Shown here piece after piece: positions 45,113-59,511 of a DNA stretch of 64,000 nt. This DNA comes from Selaginella tamariscina (Eukaryota; Streptophyta; Lycopodiopsida; Selaginellales; Selaginellaceae): NCBI GenBank assembly GCA_003024785.1, contig PUQB01000003.1, positions 1,005,468 to 1,069,467 on the forward strand, in the 5' to 3' direction. The notes under the pieces are model-generated. The model did no database searches. It had not been told where the DNA came from and saw only the letters and a list, made by a program, of their open reading frames with translations. The number at the start of each line of letters is the position of its first letter. Positions within the stretch are counted from its first letter, which is position 1. The position numbers and the translations under genes were made by a program.

Positions 45113-47712
45113 TCCTTGAGTGCTATGAATGCATATTCTGCCTTGTCGATAAAGAAAAATTCCATGTGCACTTGGTGAGTTTCGTGAGTGGAAGTACACG
45201 CTTGGAAAAGTCCTATATGAATCGGCTGTAGAAATTTACGAAGCCAAGGAAACATTGTACGTCTCGTACAGACTTAGGCCTCTCCCACTCCATGACAGTC
45301 TTCACTTTGTGCATGTCCATTGAGATGCCAGCAGGAGAGACGATGTAGCCCAAGAACTCCACAATATCCCTGTCAAAAAAACACTTCTCCAACTTCGTAT
45401 ATAGGCCATGTTCGTGAAGTTTCTGTAAAACTAGTCGTACATGCTTGTCATGTGCCGCCTGATCCTTGGAGAAAATCAAGATGTCATCGAGGTAGATCAC
45501 CACAAATTATACAAAAAGTCGCGAAAGATGTCGTTCACCATGTGTTAGAACATGGCTGGGGCATTTGTAAGTCTGAAAGGCATCACCATGTACTCAAAGT
45601 GTCCATACCTTGTACGAAAGGCAATTTTCCACTCATCGCCTGGACGAATTTGTACAAGATTGTAGGCTCCTCGTAAGTGATCTTCGTGAACACCTTTGCT
45701 CCTTGTAGCCAATCGAGAAGTTCTGGGATCAATGGCAACGGGTATCAGTTCCGGATGGTGACTTGATTCAAACCCTATAGTCCACAACCAAACACAAACT
45801 CCCATATTTCTTCTTAACAAAAAAGATAGGTGCTTGTGCAGGGAACTTTGAGTAACGAATGAAGCCGAATGCCAAGTTGTCCTCGATGTACTAGTGAAGA
45901 ACCTCCAATTCTGTAGGTGACAGTGCATAAATCGATCTGAACGATGGAGTCTTCCCTTCCACAAGATCAATAAGACAATCATAGAACCTGTGAATAGGAA
46001 GAACTGCAGCCTTGTGCTTATCAAAAACGTTCTAAAATGAGTAATACTTGGATGGCATGGAAAAAGTAGGAGAAAGAGAAGGAGATTGAAAAACAGGAGA
46101 GTTACAAAAAGAGGACGTAGGAGTTATTTGAAAAGCAAAAAGATGAAAAGGAGTAGGATCAATGGCAAGTTCAAGCATAGTAGTGGTAAGAACGCGGAGA
46201 GGAAAAGGAGGGAGCTGTGAATGAAAAAGAGAAAGGATCTTGGGGGATGGAACAAAAGCAGAGTAATGAAAAGAGGCAAGATTAAGAAAAACTTGTGCTA
46301 ATGTTGACGAGTGTACAAGATTGGAAGAACCCTGTACAAAAGTCCGTGAAAGAACAAGAGTGAGGAGAGCCTGTGAATGTGCTGATAAACTGACAGGAGG
46401 TGGATCCTGTCGAGGAGGAACCTTCAACACTGATACAGGAACAGGCACGGTCAATCCTATAGCTTGTACTACCTCAGACATTAAGGTCATATCATGAGGT
46501 ACAGATTAATCTTGGCTGTTGGAGAGGAAAATGTGAGCATCCTAGACCTATAATCGATCTAAGGATTTGCAACCACGAACCATGACATGCCCAAAATAAT
46601 GAGAGTCATTCGAGTCTTGATTAAGTTGAAGGAAATCCAACAATTAAATGTGCCATGAGTGCAAGAGAAAGGTATGGTAGCATGGGTAACTGCGCAGAAG
46701 CAATCATACGACCATCTGCGACCTCTACAGGAACTGCACGCTTCAACTTTACCACCGGAATGCCATGCTAAGCTGCAAAAGTGTCATATATGAAACATGC
46801 ATTTGCACTAGTGTTTAATAGGGCAGACTCCTTGAGCTCTCGGTTATTGAAGTGAATGTGTACAGAAAACATGAGTGATGGAATGGTGTAAGCAGCATCA
46901 ATGGAGCCTACGCCTACGTCCAACTTCGCAGCTCCTAAACGAAGTGGACATTGAAGTCTTTCGACTGAACTTCAGCTTCAACTTCGCGTGTCTTGAACTT
47001 CCTGGTTTTAACAGACATTCTGCCACCTTGTGTCTTGCTTCACCATAATACAAGCATAAGTTCTCACCACAACGACATTGCTTCTTAGCAGCTGAAAGTG
47101 AGCCACGCTTGTATTTGTTGACCTCCATAGGAACTACTCTAGAAGATGTCGTAGGAACATGTGCTACAGTTACAGGATTGGCTTGCAGGAATACTGATGG
47201 GATTTTTCCTGACGACGTTCAAACAAACGTTTGTCGTAGCGAATAGCCTATTGCATGATCTCCGCTAAGGTTTGGGCATCCGGTAACGTAAGGAGAAGGT
47301 CCTCCATGTCATCCCTCAACACAAAACAGAAGTGTTTGATCAATGCAGTCTCGTCCCATGGAATGTTCGTGTAAAGTTGCTGAAATTCAGATGCATAGAC
47401 AGAAATGGTTAGAATCCTTGTGCGAGCTTCTTTAACTTTGTGCATGCAGAACGATACTTATCGGGATCTCCAAAGTAGGCTTCAAAAGCAACTACGAATC
47501 CTTCAAAGTCTTCCATCAATGGGTCATCACACTCCAGCAAAGGGGCAACCCAAGCCCGTGGGAATCCAACTAGTAAGGATGCCAAAAGGCCAACCTTTTG
47601 TGCATCAGTTAAGTAACAGCGTGGTTGCATGCGGATCAAAAGCCTGATTTGATTTAAGAAACCTTAAAAATCGGCATGATTACCACCGAACTTCTCCGGC
47701 ATGCCGATTTTT

Positions 47713-48990
47713 GGAAAGCAGGATCAGTTTTTCTGAGTCTACTACTAGCCAACATCAAATCAAGCCGGCCAGTTTTACCCGGTGGTAACGGTGGCACATA
47801 AGATACACAGTGTGGTTTGCTCAACAGTGTCATTCAAGCACACACTCAACAGGGTAATCGAGAGTGTACCTACAGCCACCCACAGACCAAGATACAGTTA
47901 GTTTTAAGAACATTAGTTCTAAGTTACTCAAACAAGCAAGTTAACAAGTATCATGGATGTTTAGGCGTTCGGTACATGTCCGGGCCTGTTTTATATATAC
48001 TCAAACCACCTTGATTCTATTGTGCTTTAAGGAATCTCTAAAGACGTACATGGCTATTATACAAGGCTTATATAATAAAACATAACAAAAACCTGATTGT
48101 CATCTTCATATATACATATATAGAAGCATATATTGCTTGGCATTTTGCTCATTCGTGACCAGCCTTGAAAATACTGTATAAATTATGTACAGAGGCTATG
48201 TATATTGCTGCATTTTACAAAGCAATATTGAAATATACACACTTTTGCTTGGCAATTTGCTCATCCGTGGCCAACCATGAAAAAACTGTATAAACTATAT
48301 ACAGTGGCAGTGTATATTACAAAGCAATACTGAGATACACACACTTGCTTGCATCAGTGTCCATCCATGAATATACTGTATAAACTGTGTACAGTGGCTG
48401 TGTATGTTGCTGCATTCTTCAAAGCAGTATTTAGATATACACGCCCTATTACACAAGGCAATGTGTACACACATGACCCAGTTTCACATGAAGCCTTGTA
48501 TATGCAGCCTTGTATCTGCATAACCAGAAAATATATCTGAATATATCTTGCACAGTGCATGCCTGGAATTTCTTACCAAAACATGGAAAAATTCAAGCGG
48601 ATGGTGGCCACCAGTGAGAGACCAAAAGCCAAGCTGTATAAAATATGTACAGTGGCTGTGTATGTTAAATACACACATGTGTATACACATGACATCCGGT
48701 TTCACAAGCAACCTTTTATATGCAGCACAGCCTGTATAAACAACCTCAAAAGCCCCAGATAAACCAGAATATATATCTGAATGTATCTTGCACAGTATAT
48801 ACCTGGAATTTTTCATGGAAAAATTCAAGCGGATGGTGGTCACCAGTGACCAAAAGCCAAGCTCGAAGCATCGCCGCGCACGTGCTCCCGATCCTTCTCC
48901 CTAAACAGCTCCGCGTTCAGGGATTTGCGCAGGCAAACCCTAAATCTATTAGGGTTCCCCTGTTTTAGGTTTGCTCTAAACAGAGTGCAA
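47713..48990. repeat. Unclassified repetitive sequence
   Basis: No coding motif. A segment with CTGTATAAA...TGTACAGTGGCTGTGTAT recurs at 48174, 48286, 48376 and 48634. A second segment (GGAAAAATTCAAGCGGATGG) occurs at 48583 and 48818. It could be an LTR or a non-autonomous element of an unidentified family. Confidence 0.45.
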
Positions 48991-50235
48991 ATGGAATATT
49001 CTTTGGAATATTCTTACGAATATTCTTGTCTTTCAATCTGAATATTCTTATCCAGCCATGGGAATATTTTAATTTCCACGATTTCACGAGTTTTATTTAA
49101 ACTTATGTTTTACTCATTATTTGAAACTACCGTTTATTATTTTAGAAAAAAGGGGTTTCATTTGCTAATCTTGTTTATATTACACTAATACCCATATTTA
49201 GAAATTAAACTTAAACTTAATGTAAGTTTTTGTTTAATTACTAGTTTAATTATTATCACACTATTACAAGTATGTTAATAAAAATTTATTACTTCATAGA
49301 AAAAACTTTCTATAAGTAATACATGTTATTTCCAAAAAGTATTTACCCTTGAGAACAATATTTAAAAATTAAACTTAAACTTTATGCAAGTCTTTAGTTT
49401 AATTATTAATTTTATCATACTATAATCAGTATGCTAATAATAATTTATTAATTCATAGAAAAGATATTCTATGTATAACATATGTTACTTTCCAAAATGT
49501 ATTTACATTTGGAAGCAACTATTTATAGGTATATTGGTGTTTTAAAACATTTAGCATTTATCTACATGTACATTTCATGTAAATTTATTCGTCGTGTCTA
49601 AACCATGTTTATAATTAATTTAACACATTTTATAAATGGTAAACATAAAATTTATTTCTTGTATCTGCTTAGAGAGATAAATGAAACCTCTCAGTATTCT
49701 AATTTAGTATAGGAAACATTTAGTTTCATATATATGCATTATACGAGTTTATATACTTATGTTTTAAACCATTATTTACCGCAACCGTTTTAAAAAAACC
49801 AGTTTGGTTGTATTATTTTACTAATTTTGTTTAAAACAAACATATAACTAACCTTAAAAATTAAACTTGAACTTTATTAAAGTCATTAGTTTAATTAATT
49901 TTAATTATTATCATACTATTATTAGTATGTTAATAATTATTTATTACACCATACAAAAGTGTAACATATGTTTTACCCATAAAATATAATCATTTAATTT
50001 TGGGAAAACTATTTGTAGTTATATCAGTGTTTAAACATTTAGCATTTTAAATATACATATATTAGTTTATGTATATTTTTAATTTTGTTATGTTTAAACC
50101 ATATTGAAATGCTGAGTATTTGAGTTTAACATATGTATAAACTTATTTTTATACATTTGCATAATTTTTGTAAAAGTATTTCTTAATAAAAATTGACAAT
50201 ATTTAAATGTCAATTCTATATGTAACATTGATGTA
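48991..50235. repeat. AT-rich imperfect tandem duplication
   Basis: A segment beginning AAATTAAACTTAAACTTTAT, with ...AGTATG(T/C)TAATAA further on, is present three times (about 49200, 49370, 49857). The last two units span about 485 bases each. Non-coding. Confidence 0.6.
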
Positions 50236-51260
50236 AGTGTGTATATCACTAGTCATTCTATTCAACACATTCTTACTTATCTTCAACGTGTCCTTATTCT
50301 TGGGTGTTAGGATAGCCTTGCAAAGAAGGTGTTTCAATTTTCCTTGGTTAATTCTTTCTTTAAATACCTCAGATATGAGGTTACCTTACATTACGATGGT
50401 ATCCCTACAATGTCACTTCGTACTATTTATTCTTTCTTCATTACCAAGTTTAAACAAGGTTGTTGACCATATTTTTTCATGTTGTTTAACCCTTATGTTT
50501 CTGTGAGCTTTAGTATGTTGAAATTGGACCAAAGATGGTTGCTCATAACACACTTTGCCACGATTTTTATGCGGGTCACTCATTTCACAATGGGAATGAG
50601 CTATTTAAAATCACCATCGGTCACTATGATCATCCCTCCAAATGGCTTGGTATCATTGAGCATCTTCTTTAGAAATGTATCACTGTTGTGAGGGCATTTG
50701 TATAAGTCATACCAATCTCATTTCAAACCACCTCTGTGCATCTTATTGCTTAAGTTTGTTTACTCTTTGGATGTATTGTCGAAGTTGATTTTTGAATGTC
50801 GAGTGAACTGTCTAATCACCCTTCAGTAATAAACTTGCTATATATGTCCATGCCACTACCCTTTCTTGTAAATAGACTTGTAAACCCTTTCCTCTTAATA
50901 TGTTGATGTGTGTTAAAGAGGAATGTTATTCTTAATGTAATGAGTTTATTTTTAAATTGCATTTATTATCATGTTTAATTGCGAGAGGTTGAGGTTTTGG
51001 CGATATGGAGTGAGATGTATGACTTGCTGGAAGAGAGGCAAGTTGTTGTCCCTAATCTTATCTTTTTCACTCATGCTATTATCTACTTGAAGGCAATGTG
51101 TTCCACATAAATGAATCGTAAACCTCTTGATGATTTTATGCAATTGTAGAAATTCTTTTAGGTTTAGAATCTCAATACTTACAATGTTGTCAATGTTGTT
51201 GGTTTTGGACCATGGTGCTGACATTAAGGACAGACTGCAGTCGGGAGGGATGGATCTCAA
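50236..51260 (-). pseudogene. Helitron PIF1-like helicase fossil
   Basis: The minus strand near 50670-50490 reads PFGGMIIVTDGDFK, then LIPIVK, then SNHLWSNFNILKLTE. This matches the region of Helitron/PIF1 helicases with FGG...GGDFRQ.LP and the S.LW....LRLT stretch that follows. Further on (about 50330-50270) LTPKNKDTLKISKNVLN fits the later P(T/K)N.D helicase segment. Several stops, so inactive. Rolling-circle transposon helicases of this type normally sit on a much larger Rep-helicase protein, of which I see no other part. Confidence 0.7.
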
Positions 51261-51325
51261 GTTTCCTTCTTTTCTACCATATGTTGTCTCGAATCCTTAC
51301 AAACTGTTTAAAATAATAAATGGAT

Positions 51326-52550
51326 GAATAGTAGATATTAAAAAATGCAAGTAAAATGAAGTTCATTGATTAAAATGGAAAAATAAAGGCATACTTTTAA
51401 AAGAAATTCAGCAATTATAATGGATATTTTCAAAGCAAAAGTATTTTTTCAAAGACAAGAATTAAAATATAAGTACATTTAGTAAATGTAGGAGATAAAT
51501 TAAATAAAAAATTCCTAAGAACTCAACACTACCAATTTGTAATATCATCAATAATTAGAGAGTTAAAACTTAAAAACGTTTAAATTCTATAGAATTAATA
51601 AAAAAACATTAAGTAATTAAGTAATAAGCCTTAGAATATGAATAACATTAAGTATTAATAAGTAATAAACGTAGACATTAAGTAATTAATAAGTAATAAA
51701 CCTGGAAGCTTGGTGTTTCCGTCAGCAGCAACTTAGAGGAGAGCCCATGTCTGCCACGTGTTCCTCTGCTGTACTTGTGCCTGCCACTTCAAAACCATCG
51801 CAGATGCTGCCTACTAAACCGCTCTTTCTGACCTAGCGACTCAATACATTAATCTTTTTACGTATATAATAAGCTGGCACGTGTTATGATAGTTGGCTGC
51901 TTTATTGCTTTAGTCTTGTATAAACACGTGTATAAAGTCATGTATATACGGGGCAAGAATATTGTTTAAGTTTTTTACGCTTCAATTCCAGTTGATCACT
52001 ATTTTCTATATATATATTTTCACTATTGGGAGCTGGCCACCTAAGACAATCACAGATACGTGAAATTTATTTCTTTATTTGTAATTTGATTATAATTCTA
52101 TTTTTAATAAAACTCATTTTTTTATTATATAAAAATTATAATATATATTTAATCAGTCACTTACAATAACCAATCCAGACAATCACGTGTTCTAACTTTT
52201 TGAAAAGTATAATTTAATTAAGTAAATTATAAATTGAAATTTATATTGTATTTATTTTAGTAACAAATGTGTCTATATGCATGAAATTACAAGTTTAATC
52301 AAATATCTATACTTGTCTAAATACATAATAAAAAATTTATATTAATGTTTATAAACATGCTTATATATTCATATCATTTACAATATTGCAATAAAGCAAC
52401 GTATGTTCCTTTTATGTGAATACATATGTAGGGGATAAAAATGTTCTATCATTTATGTTTATATAAACTTATATTTACATTTTCTTGCATTTTAAATAAA
52501 TCATCTTCATCTAAATATAAATATGTAATTGTAATATGATGATGATTGTA
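51326..52550. repeat. CR flank module, copy D
   Basis: Close to copy A (15512-16930) over about 1.2 kb, with the conserved core at 51703-51845 including TGCCACGTGTTCC. No CR gene follows; LARD2 starts near 52612 instead. On the left it abuts the Helitron fossil. Confidence 0.75.
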
Positions 52551-52841
52551 ATATGACCATATTATAGATGATGAAAGAGATGAAAATTCACCTCCAAGAA
52601 CAAGACCTCCCTCTTGGGTTATCCTTAGGGTTTAGGGAATGGTCATTTTAGGGGACTTAGGGTAGGACTCTAAGTCTTTTGTTTAATTAGGCCTCTAAGT
52701 CTTTTGTCTAATTAGGCCTCTAAGTTAGACTCTTAGGGCTATCTTAGAAAACTTAGTGTTATACAGGGTGATGATGCCAGATGGCCACTTAGCAACTACG
52801 TGTTGCCACGTGTTGGCCCTTTGGGTTAAAACTCTAATAAT

Positions 52842-52853
52842 TGGTACTGGAGC
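52842..52853 (+). other. LARD2 primer-binding site
   Basis: TGGTACTGGAGC after ...ACTCTAATA; the position matches LARD1's site at 148, more diverged from the initiator-Met complement. Confidence 0.65.
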
Positions 52854-55800
52854 TATTCTCTACTGTTAGTAGGACTACCTAAAGCTGTAGGTATTTTAGG
52901 GTTTAGTTAGTTCTAAATTCTTGAAGTACTTTATCACTTTTGGCTAACGTCTAAATTCTGCTTGGAGAGTTGGTCCTGAGATCTATAACTCTTCAGAGTA
53001 CACCTACTTCATAAATGGGTGTGGGTTATGGACTCGAATGTTAAAGGTAACACTCGGAATTCAACTTCTAAGTTGTATGCCAGGTTATTTTACCTTGTGG
53101 TCGTCTTGGTTACTTTACCATATACTTTTACAAGACATGGCATGTTATTTTGTTATGGCTTACAAACTAAGTCTTGTGAGGTGAGTCATGTGATATCCTA
53201 AGTCTACACATTACTGAAAATTTCTCTTTTTCTTTAAAAATGTTTGAATTTAGATAACACATGATTTGGAAACAGACAGTGTCCATTGAATTTTGGCTTA
53301 GGTCAAGATTTCAATATTAGGTTCTGCAATAGTGTTTAAACGGGAAAGACTTATGTTCAAATGTGTGTCTTTAACTTCGGAAGAAGAACTCCACGATCAA
53401 CATCATTAGTGAACACATGAACATCATTATCCACAAGTCGACAAAAGAGTGTAACTCCATAAGCAAACTATGATGATGAACTTATAATATAACAAAATAT
53501 TAGATATTAACATATGATGAATATGTTAAGCAGTTGGTTTGAAGATCCAATATAATCAAAGTATTGTTTGATGTTCTCAATATTTTGATGACGCTAGCTA
53601 CAAGTAACATTAGGTGAAATAGTTTATTAAGTTCAAGTTACCTAATTTGAATAAAGTACAACTTGAAACCTTAATTGATTGTAAGTACGCACTTTGTATT
53701 CAAGTTAGCTAGTACGACTAACTTAATTATGAAGTTATTTCATGTGAGATCATAAGAATGAAACAAAATAATAAATTTTGGCAGTAGACAAAATTTAATG
53801 TTGCATCCCTATCAATGCAGCTTTTGGATGGATGGCATGACCTATCATAAAGAGTAATGTTGGAAACATACGTTTACATTTTTAGTTTACTGAGTAATGA
53901 AGGACTTGTATAGTGAAGGCGTTCAGAGCACACTTGTACATTTTTATTGTTAACTCTTTAATCTTGGAATCTGTAACGTTGTTTGCAATGTGGGATAAGC
54001 TCTTGAACAAGAGTGATTCCTTGGTTAAGAAGAGCATGATTTGGGATTCTCCACTTTGTTTATCCACTAAGTAAGGAAATTTGTTAAGTTTAATAACTTA
54101 TATGAGAATTATCAATGAGCCAGTAACAGTCGAATTTCCATTGGAGGTTTAAGTGCATGTACCTCCTCAGAGAGTCGATATTTGATAAGAATTAGAAGTT
54201 GATATTGATTTTCAATATCAATTTCATTTTAGAGTCGAATACGATTATTCAAAAGACGGCTTCTTGACTTTACATCATGGTAAAAATGTGGGCACTCAGA
54301 GAACTTATCAAGTAGGTATCTTCAGTTCTTTGGAATATCAAAAAAGAACTATTATTGACTCAAGGTTTGATTGTATTCCTTGGGTTAGTTGTTAGTTCTA
54401 TCTTAAGGTTTAATGGTGTTCTTGAGTTGGTTCAATATTCTTGTAAGTGATATTGAGTAGCTGGATTAGCTCAAGAAGATGGTCTCCCTTCTTGATGATC
54501 GTAGTTCAAGGTTCATAACATATGGTTCAAAATCCAGTTTGAAAATATGAGATTTCCTATCACCTCATCTGTTGAGATATTTATATTTTAGACTTTAGCA
54601 GGATTTGTGACAATCTTTTCAAGATTGGTTATAAATGACTTGTCAAAGTATGGTATGATATCTCTTCATTATTGAGTTTGGAGCGCTCAATGTCGAAACT
54701 CGGTTATGATCACATGAAATAGCCATAATCATAAAATATAAAGACTCAAGTAGACATGAGTTTGACACTTTGGTAAGGCACTACCTTAGTGTTATAACTT
54801 GAAACGTGTTTTTAAGTTAGTTAAGAAATGAGGCATTTCTCAATACGATGCTTAAAGAGCAATGTGGTACTTTGATGATTGCTAGGTGTTTAGAATGAAT
54901 AGTGTATCTTAGTTCGATGTACTGAAGATTTATTAAATTATGAGATATGACTTAAACATGAAGTTAGTATGACACTTTAGTGGAAGTTAATATCTTACTA
55001 AATCAGTTAGATGAACTAGACACTAGTTCATGATTCCTCTTAGTCTCTGAATAGTTCCTTGGAATATGTCATAACAATATTATTTCCATTTCAAAACTGA
55101 AATTCGGTTCATGTAAACTAAGGCCATGTCTATATTATAGTTGTAGCATTTCGATAAATTGATATAATTGTAAGTTTATATCCGCTAGTATAACAACTAG
55201 TTGATAAGCTTAGGGTTTGAACGTTAAAATGATCATTATCCGTTCGAGAGTATCAATATCGAAATTACAATTGTTTATAAATAAGGATTAGTTTAAAAAG
55301 GTGTTTATCAAAATACTAATTGCTCTAATTAATGAAAATGCTATACTTCGATATAGTGTTGAAAAACATTTACATAATCAGTTTGAGAGTTGGACATGAA
55401 TATAATGTTACAAGGCGTGTAGTATTCTAAATTCAAGGAGACTCTTATCATGGAAAATAAGTTTTAAAATTCGGTATTTTTAAACTTAGTGAGATAAAGA
55501 GTTAAGAAGTATTAAACGGCATCTAGTATGATGTGCTCTTTGAGGAATGAGTACAATAAGAGTGACAATTAAGAGACATGTTATTTAAAGGTTATCAATT
55601 AATGCACTAGAGATGGGTTGAATTTCCTGTTTTCACATTGGTTTGTAAGAAAGGTATGTTAGCTTATCTGGTCCTTGAACTGGTCGTGTTATGGAAGAGT
55701 ACACAGTTGATTGCGAAAAAGTAAATATTAGTGCTATTACACTTGGTAATAGATTTAATTCTCATTAGGAATGAAGTTATGTCAATAACATATCAAGTGG

Positions 55801-56549
55801 ATGGGCTAGTTGACCTTGTTATATACATGTGTATAGCCATGTGCCTCTGTGATTGCCTCTGGCTAAATTGACATGTTTACAAAGAATAGGGTTTCGAAAG
55901 AAGTACTCTACCATCAGAAAAGAGCTTGATTCCGATAAAGGTTTCATACCTAGTCTGGCATAATTATATACTAAAGGGGGATAGGTATAGTAGTAGACCC
56001 TTATGAAAAGGGGTAATAACACCGAGGATGCAGAAATGTAAATCTATAATATCAATTACATGTGGAGATGTGGGACCATTAGAAAAGGTGTTTGGTTAAG
56101 CACTTGAGATAGACGTTAAAGTGCTTGTTGTGCGCTAAGACGACAAGGTCGTCAACAGCGTTTGATATTAAGGAATAAAACAAGCCTTTATTTCTTGTTA
56201 ACCAAGGGCCGGCAACAACACTAACTAGAGACCTCCAATATAAATTCTAGTTAAGTAAAGAAATTAACCAGTGTTGTATGCGTCGGGTGACAGACTTTGC
56301 AGACGTGTAAAAGGTCTCCAAGTAACTTCATGTCGCAGGTGGTGCCTCAGGCAGCTGGGTTTACGACTCAGTGAATGATGGTTCTGAAGTACTTGGCTTC
56401 GCATAATGCAAGGGGGGTAATAAAATTATGTGAACTTTTGGCTAACTCCGCATAGAGTGATATGTTAGTTTTGGTTAATTTTTTTTAACATTATCTAGTC
56501 TTGAAGTTGGACATCAACGAGGATGTTGACATTTTCAAAGGCGGGAGTG

Positions 56550-57733
56550 TGTCATAGTTTCTACTATGACTCCTCTTTTACTTTGGATGTTACTGTTGTT
56601 ACCTATTGTACTATGTTGATAAGCCCTAGGTGTAGAAGAAACAGGCCCGCTTAGCACACTTGGATATCTAGTGATGGTCCGGCCGGGTGTCATTAGGTAT
56701 TTGCAAAAAACTCTGGGCGAAGCTAGCAATTCCATCTAGAAAACTCTTACCTTGGTTTTCTGTGTCCCGAATTGGGTTAATGGCTAGTTCCGGTGAGTTC
56801 GACATGTCAAATATGCTTAGAAATACCCCTAAGTTTGATAGGTTAGGGTTTAGGGTCGATGGATAACTCACCAAGTATTATTCCCTCTGGGAATGAGATT
56901 TTGTGCCATCCCACTTATGTAAACAGGAAAACAGGGGGGGCCTCTGTTACATAAATAAGGTAGTATGTAGAAGTGAGGGTTTCTGGGTTCATAACTGAGC
57001 TCGTTACTCTTCTTCTGGTGCAAGCTTTAGCTTGTGTCGTCAAGGCACAACCCTTTGTTGTGCCACCCTAACTTCCAGATGACAGGGGTACGTCCCACCT
57101 TCGAGGTAGCTTACTCTTAACATTGGCAAATCTATGTCTGGGAGGTCTTGTTGGATTGCACGTTCCAGGAGGCAGAGGTAAAGGCTTGTCTCCAACCTCC
57201 TCCTCCACGTCAAGCTAGGTGTAGCACTCACGGCTAAGCAAGGCACATCTGTGTCTTTGTCCAACTGTGGGCATGGGATCTTGTTTAACAGGTTCACGTT
57301 ACCTAGTTCCTGAGGGTTCACTAGGGGGTTCTAAAGTTGGCATTTAGGAGCCACGTTTGTGACACTTGGTGCAACTCTTGAATCTAAGGGCTATGGCATG
57401 ATAGCCCACATCGTGGAAGGTAGTGTCACATGGAGATGTGACATTAGGCTAGATGCCACACGATACAACGCCCGAGGCACGCCCTTTGGGGTTGTGTCAT
57501 GGGCTTGTCGCCAAGGGGTTGGATACTCTAGCAAATAGACATGCTTGTGTTCGCACTAGGGTGCTAAGCCTTGAGCAATTATTCAAGGAAGGTTAGGTCT
57601 CGTAACTAGGTGTGCTTAGGCACACTTGGCTAGAGGAGTGTTCTCCTTAGAATCCAGGGGCTAAACAACTTAAGCTTGTTAGCGGGAGCTTTTTCGTGAA
57701 GCACTCGCAAGGTCATGTACTTAGGGTTATCCT
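56550..57733 (+). repeat. LARD2 3' LTR, first part
   Basis: TGTCATAGTTTCTACTATGA start directly after the purine tract AAAGGCGGGAGTG. It follows the family LTR for 1184 bases until a second LTR start at 57734. Confidence 0.85.
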
Positions 57734-59511
57734 TGTCATAGTTTTTACTATGACTCAACCCTTTACTTTGGACATTGACTGTTGTTACCTACTGTACTAT
57801 GTTGATAAGCCCTAGGTGTAGAAGAAACAGGCCCGCTTAGTGCACTTGGATATCTAGTGATGGTCCGGCCGGGTGTCATTAGGTATTTGCAAGAAACTCT
57901 AGGCGAAGCTAGCACTTCCATCTAGAAAACTCTTACCTTGGTTTTCCGTGTCCCGGTTGGATTAATGGCTAGTTCCGGTGAGTTCGGCATGTCGGATATG
58001 CTTAGAAATATCCCCAGGTTTGACAGGTTAGGGTTTAGGGGTCGATGGATAACTCACCAAGTATGTTCCCTCTGGGAATGAGATTTCAGTGCTAGCCCAC
58101 TTATGTAAATAGGAGAACAGGGGGGGGGGCCTCTGTCACATAAATAAGGTAGTATATAGGAGTGAGGGTTCCTGGGTTCATGACTGAGCTCGTTACTCTT
58201 CTCCCGATGCAAGATCTAGCTTGTGTCGTCAAGGCACAACCCTCTGTTGTGCCACCCTAACTTCCAGATGCCAGGGGTACGTCCCACCTTCGGGGTAGCT
58301 TACCCTTAACGTTGGCGAATCCATGCCTGGGAGGTCTTGTCGGAATGCACGTTCTAAGAGGCAGAGGTAAAGGCTTGTCTCCAGCCTCCTCCTCCATGTC
58401 AAGCTAGGTGTAGCACTCACGGCCAAGCAAGGCACATCCGTGTCCTTGTCCAACTGTGGGCGTGGGATCTTGTTTGATAGGTTTACATTACCAGTTCCTA
58501 AGGGTTCACTAAGGGGATCTAGAGTTAGCATTTAGGAGCCACATTTGTGACACCTGGTGCAACTCTTGAATCTAAGGGCTATGGCATGATAGCCCACATG
58601 GGGGAAGGTAGTGTCACATGGAGATGTGACACTGGGCTAAACGTCACATGGTACAACGCCCGAGGCACGCCCTTTGGGGTTATGTCATGGGCTTGTCGCT
58701 AAGGGGTTGGATACTCTAGCAAACAGGCATGCTTGTGCTTGCACTAGGGTGCTAAGCCTTGGGCATCCGCTCAAGGGAGGTTAGGTCTCGTAACTAGGTG
58801 TGCTTTAGCACACTTGGCTAGGGGAGTGTTCTCCTTGGAATCCAGGGTTGAACAATCTAAGCTCATTAGCAAAAGCCCTTTTGTAAGGCACTCGCAAGGT
58901 CATGTGTTTAGGGTTATCCCAAACCTAGCCTTAGGGAGTTTGCTTAGCAGAACACTCATGTCCGCCTATGGCGCACACTCGTGTCCTCACTAAGTACTAG
59001 CCCTAGGTCTAGGGTATAACTTGGCCACTCAAACCCTTAGGAGTTAGTCGTGGTTCAGGGTACCCCTTGTCGCCCTAAAGGGGTTGTACTCCTAGATGAG
59101 GGTGATTCCTCAAGGGGTAAGTGACGATGCCTTAGCTGTCTAGGGGTATGTGTGGAACACATGTCTCCTTGATGGGGGTTAGGGCATGAGCCTGTCTAGG
59201 TCTTCTAGGGCAAGACCCTAAGTCAACTAGGGTTATCCCTCAAGGGTTTTGGGGGCAGACACTCTAGGGAGACTTAGGTTAAACCCTAAATCAACTAGGG
59301 TTATCCCTCAAGGGTTTTGGAGGTAGACACTCTAGGAAGACTTAGGCTAAACCCTAAGTCTCCTGTCCACTTGGGCATTAGAGTCTAACCCTAGGGGTCA
59401 TTGGGGTTGTTCTGGGAAACTTAGCGTTGCTCACACAGGGTGATGACGCCAAATGGCCACCTGGCATCCACGTGTTACCACGTGTTGGCCCTTTGGATTA
59501 AAACTCTGACA
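57734..59511 (+). repeat. LARD LTR inside LARD2 3' LTR
   Basis: Nearly identical to the LARD1 3' LTR (10013-11783), and like it followed by GGTATGACTTGG. No LARD interior is attached, so it stands as a solo LTR here. The left neighbour does not show the GGTAT expected of a simple insertion. Confidence 0.85.

Larger units (their letters stand above)
40507..47712 (-). mobile_element. Second chromovirus copy (minus strand), decayed and interrupted
   Basis: The same family as 784-6943: 3' LTR 40507-40893; integrase, chromodomain and RNase H side 40894-42618; then a partial LARD (42619-45112); then RT (45213-46024), the protease/linker region and gag (46898-47712). The gag zinc-knuckle and FEGFVVAFEAYFGDPDKYRS-type segments are recognisable. 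No 5' LTR is visible. Many breaks; clearly older than the copy at 784. Confidence 0.85.

Noticed and set aside
48354-48843. 68- and 119-codon minus-strand frames
   Set aside because: They follow the local repeat units and have no recognisable motif or plausible start context.
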